Shown here: in pieces, positions 28,012-28,190 of the stretch
Position numbering within the stretch: the first letter of the stretch is position 1
How the letters are laid out: every line of letters begins with the position of its first letter
Assembly (NCBI GenBank): GCA_030688135.1
Contig: JAUYIW010000005.1
Span: 1 to 28,190, forward strand
Reading direction: 5' to 3'
Source: Candidatus Uhrbacteria bacterium
GTDB lineage: Bacteria; Patescibacteriota; Patescibacteriia; UBA9934
DNA: 28,190 nucleotides
The notes under the pieces: model-generated
What the model was told of the DNA's origin: nothing
Seen by the model: the letters and a program-made list of their open reading frames with translations, nothing else
Databases searched by the model: none
Made by a program: the position numbers and the translations under genes

Positions 28012-28060
28012 ATCGATCCCCGCGAACCCTACTAAAACGTAGGGGGAACGGGGGCGATGG
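28012..28060. repeat. Imperfect long hairpin next to MITE copy 2
   Basis: ATCG..CCCG..CCCTAC (28013-28032) folds on GTAGGG..CGGG..CGAT (28039-28058). It directly abuts the MITE end. A frame opening at ATG 27981 runs through it into the MITE without a stop, but has no ribosome site and is not called as a gene. Confidence 0.5.
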
Positions 28061-28190
28061 GGATCATACGCAATTTAGGTGGAGGAGTCATCTAATCTGC
28101 CAGGTTAGGATTTGTTTGATCCATTTAATAAGTAGAAAGTTACCATTTCGACGAGTCTGTAGGTCGCGAGGAGAAATCTTTCGGAGATCA
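28061..28190 (-). mobile_element. MITE-like element, copy 2 (cut by window end)
   Basis: Starts with GGATCATACGCAATTT and aligns without gaps to the reverse complement of 6701-6830, differing at only a handful of positions near the end. It is in the opposite orientation to copy 1. The other end and the target duplication lie beyond the window. Confidence 0.88.

Overview
The window looks like part of a small-genome bacterium of the Candidate Phyla Radiation (Patescibacteria). The evidence is indirect. Ribosomal protein L32, NusB, RNase III and GyrA are present but slightly non-standard: Lys-rich or acidic tails, and an Asn where RNase III normally has a catalytic Asp. A memo-like/CapA fusion sits next to a membrane protein with a KPVIYLYP motif. 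Many short secreted, lipo- or membrane proteins are unrecognisable. TGA is used as a stop (for example the ATGA overlap at 15378-15381), so this is standard code 11 and not the TGA=Gly code of Gracilibacteria/SR1. No rRNA gene, CRISPR array, prophage or transposase gene was found.

Layout. 1-2.2 kb: a znuA(partial)-znuC-znuB metal ABC importer on the + strand. 2.4-6.4 kb: a small membrane protein, a lipoprotein, a free-standing RNA polymerase alpha-CTD protein, tRNA-Lys and tRNA-Arg, then a divergent pair of a HAD hydrolase and a histidine phosphatase. 6.5-6.8 kb: a 320-bp MITE-like element with terminal inverted repeats and an 8-bp target duplication. 6.8-12 kb (- strand): rpmF, nusB, rnc and a large PEP-synthase-like enzyme. 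12-13.5 kb: two orphan genes among many palindromes and direct repeats. 13.5-17.2 kb: a translationally coupled pair, the AmmeMemoRadiSam-B/CapA fusion and the KPVIYLYP membrane protein. 17.6-19.9 kb: a lipoprotein, a RelA/SpoT-domain protein and a YHYH-like surface protein. 20-23.2 kb: gyrA and a small membrane protein that share the same 5' leader. 23.3-28.2 kb: a degenerate metallo-beta-lactamase-fold protein, two unrecognised genes, a second HAD hydrolase, two repeat arrays and a second MITE copy cut by the window edge.

Two kinds of gene are interleaved. The housekeeping genes are AT-rich, sit in runs and often lack a clear Shine-Dalgarno. A second set is visibly richer in G+C: 2716-3693, 4062-4529, 5788-6405, 12141-12596, 13018-13335, 24692-25615 and 26994-27896. 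Each of these stands alone with a TTGAC(A/T/C)-16/17-TANNNT promoter, most have a strong GGAGG-type ribosome site, and most have their own terminator. Two of them are bracketed by direct repeats. They read like independently acquired single-gene modules.

The most novel signal is a degenerate 20-bp tandem unit ending in GAGGTTA. It occurs at three separate intergenic loci (about 2211-2316, 24353-24540 and 25769-25881) with spacing of about two DNA helical turns, and each time just beyond the terminator of a minus-strand gene. At two loci it is joined to an identical 105-bp block, so that an unrecognised gene lies between two direct repeats.
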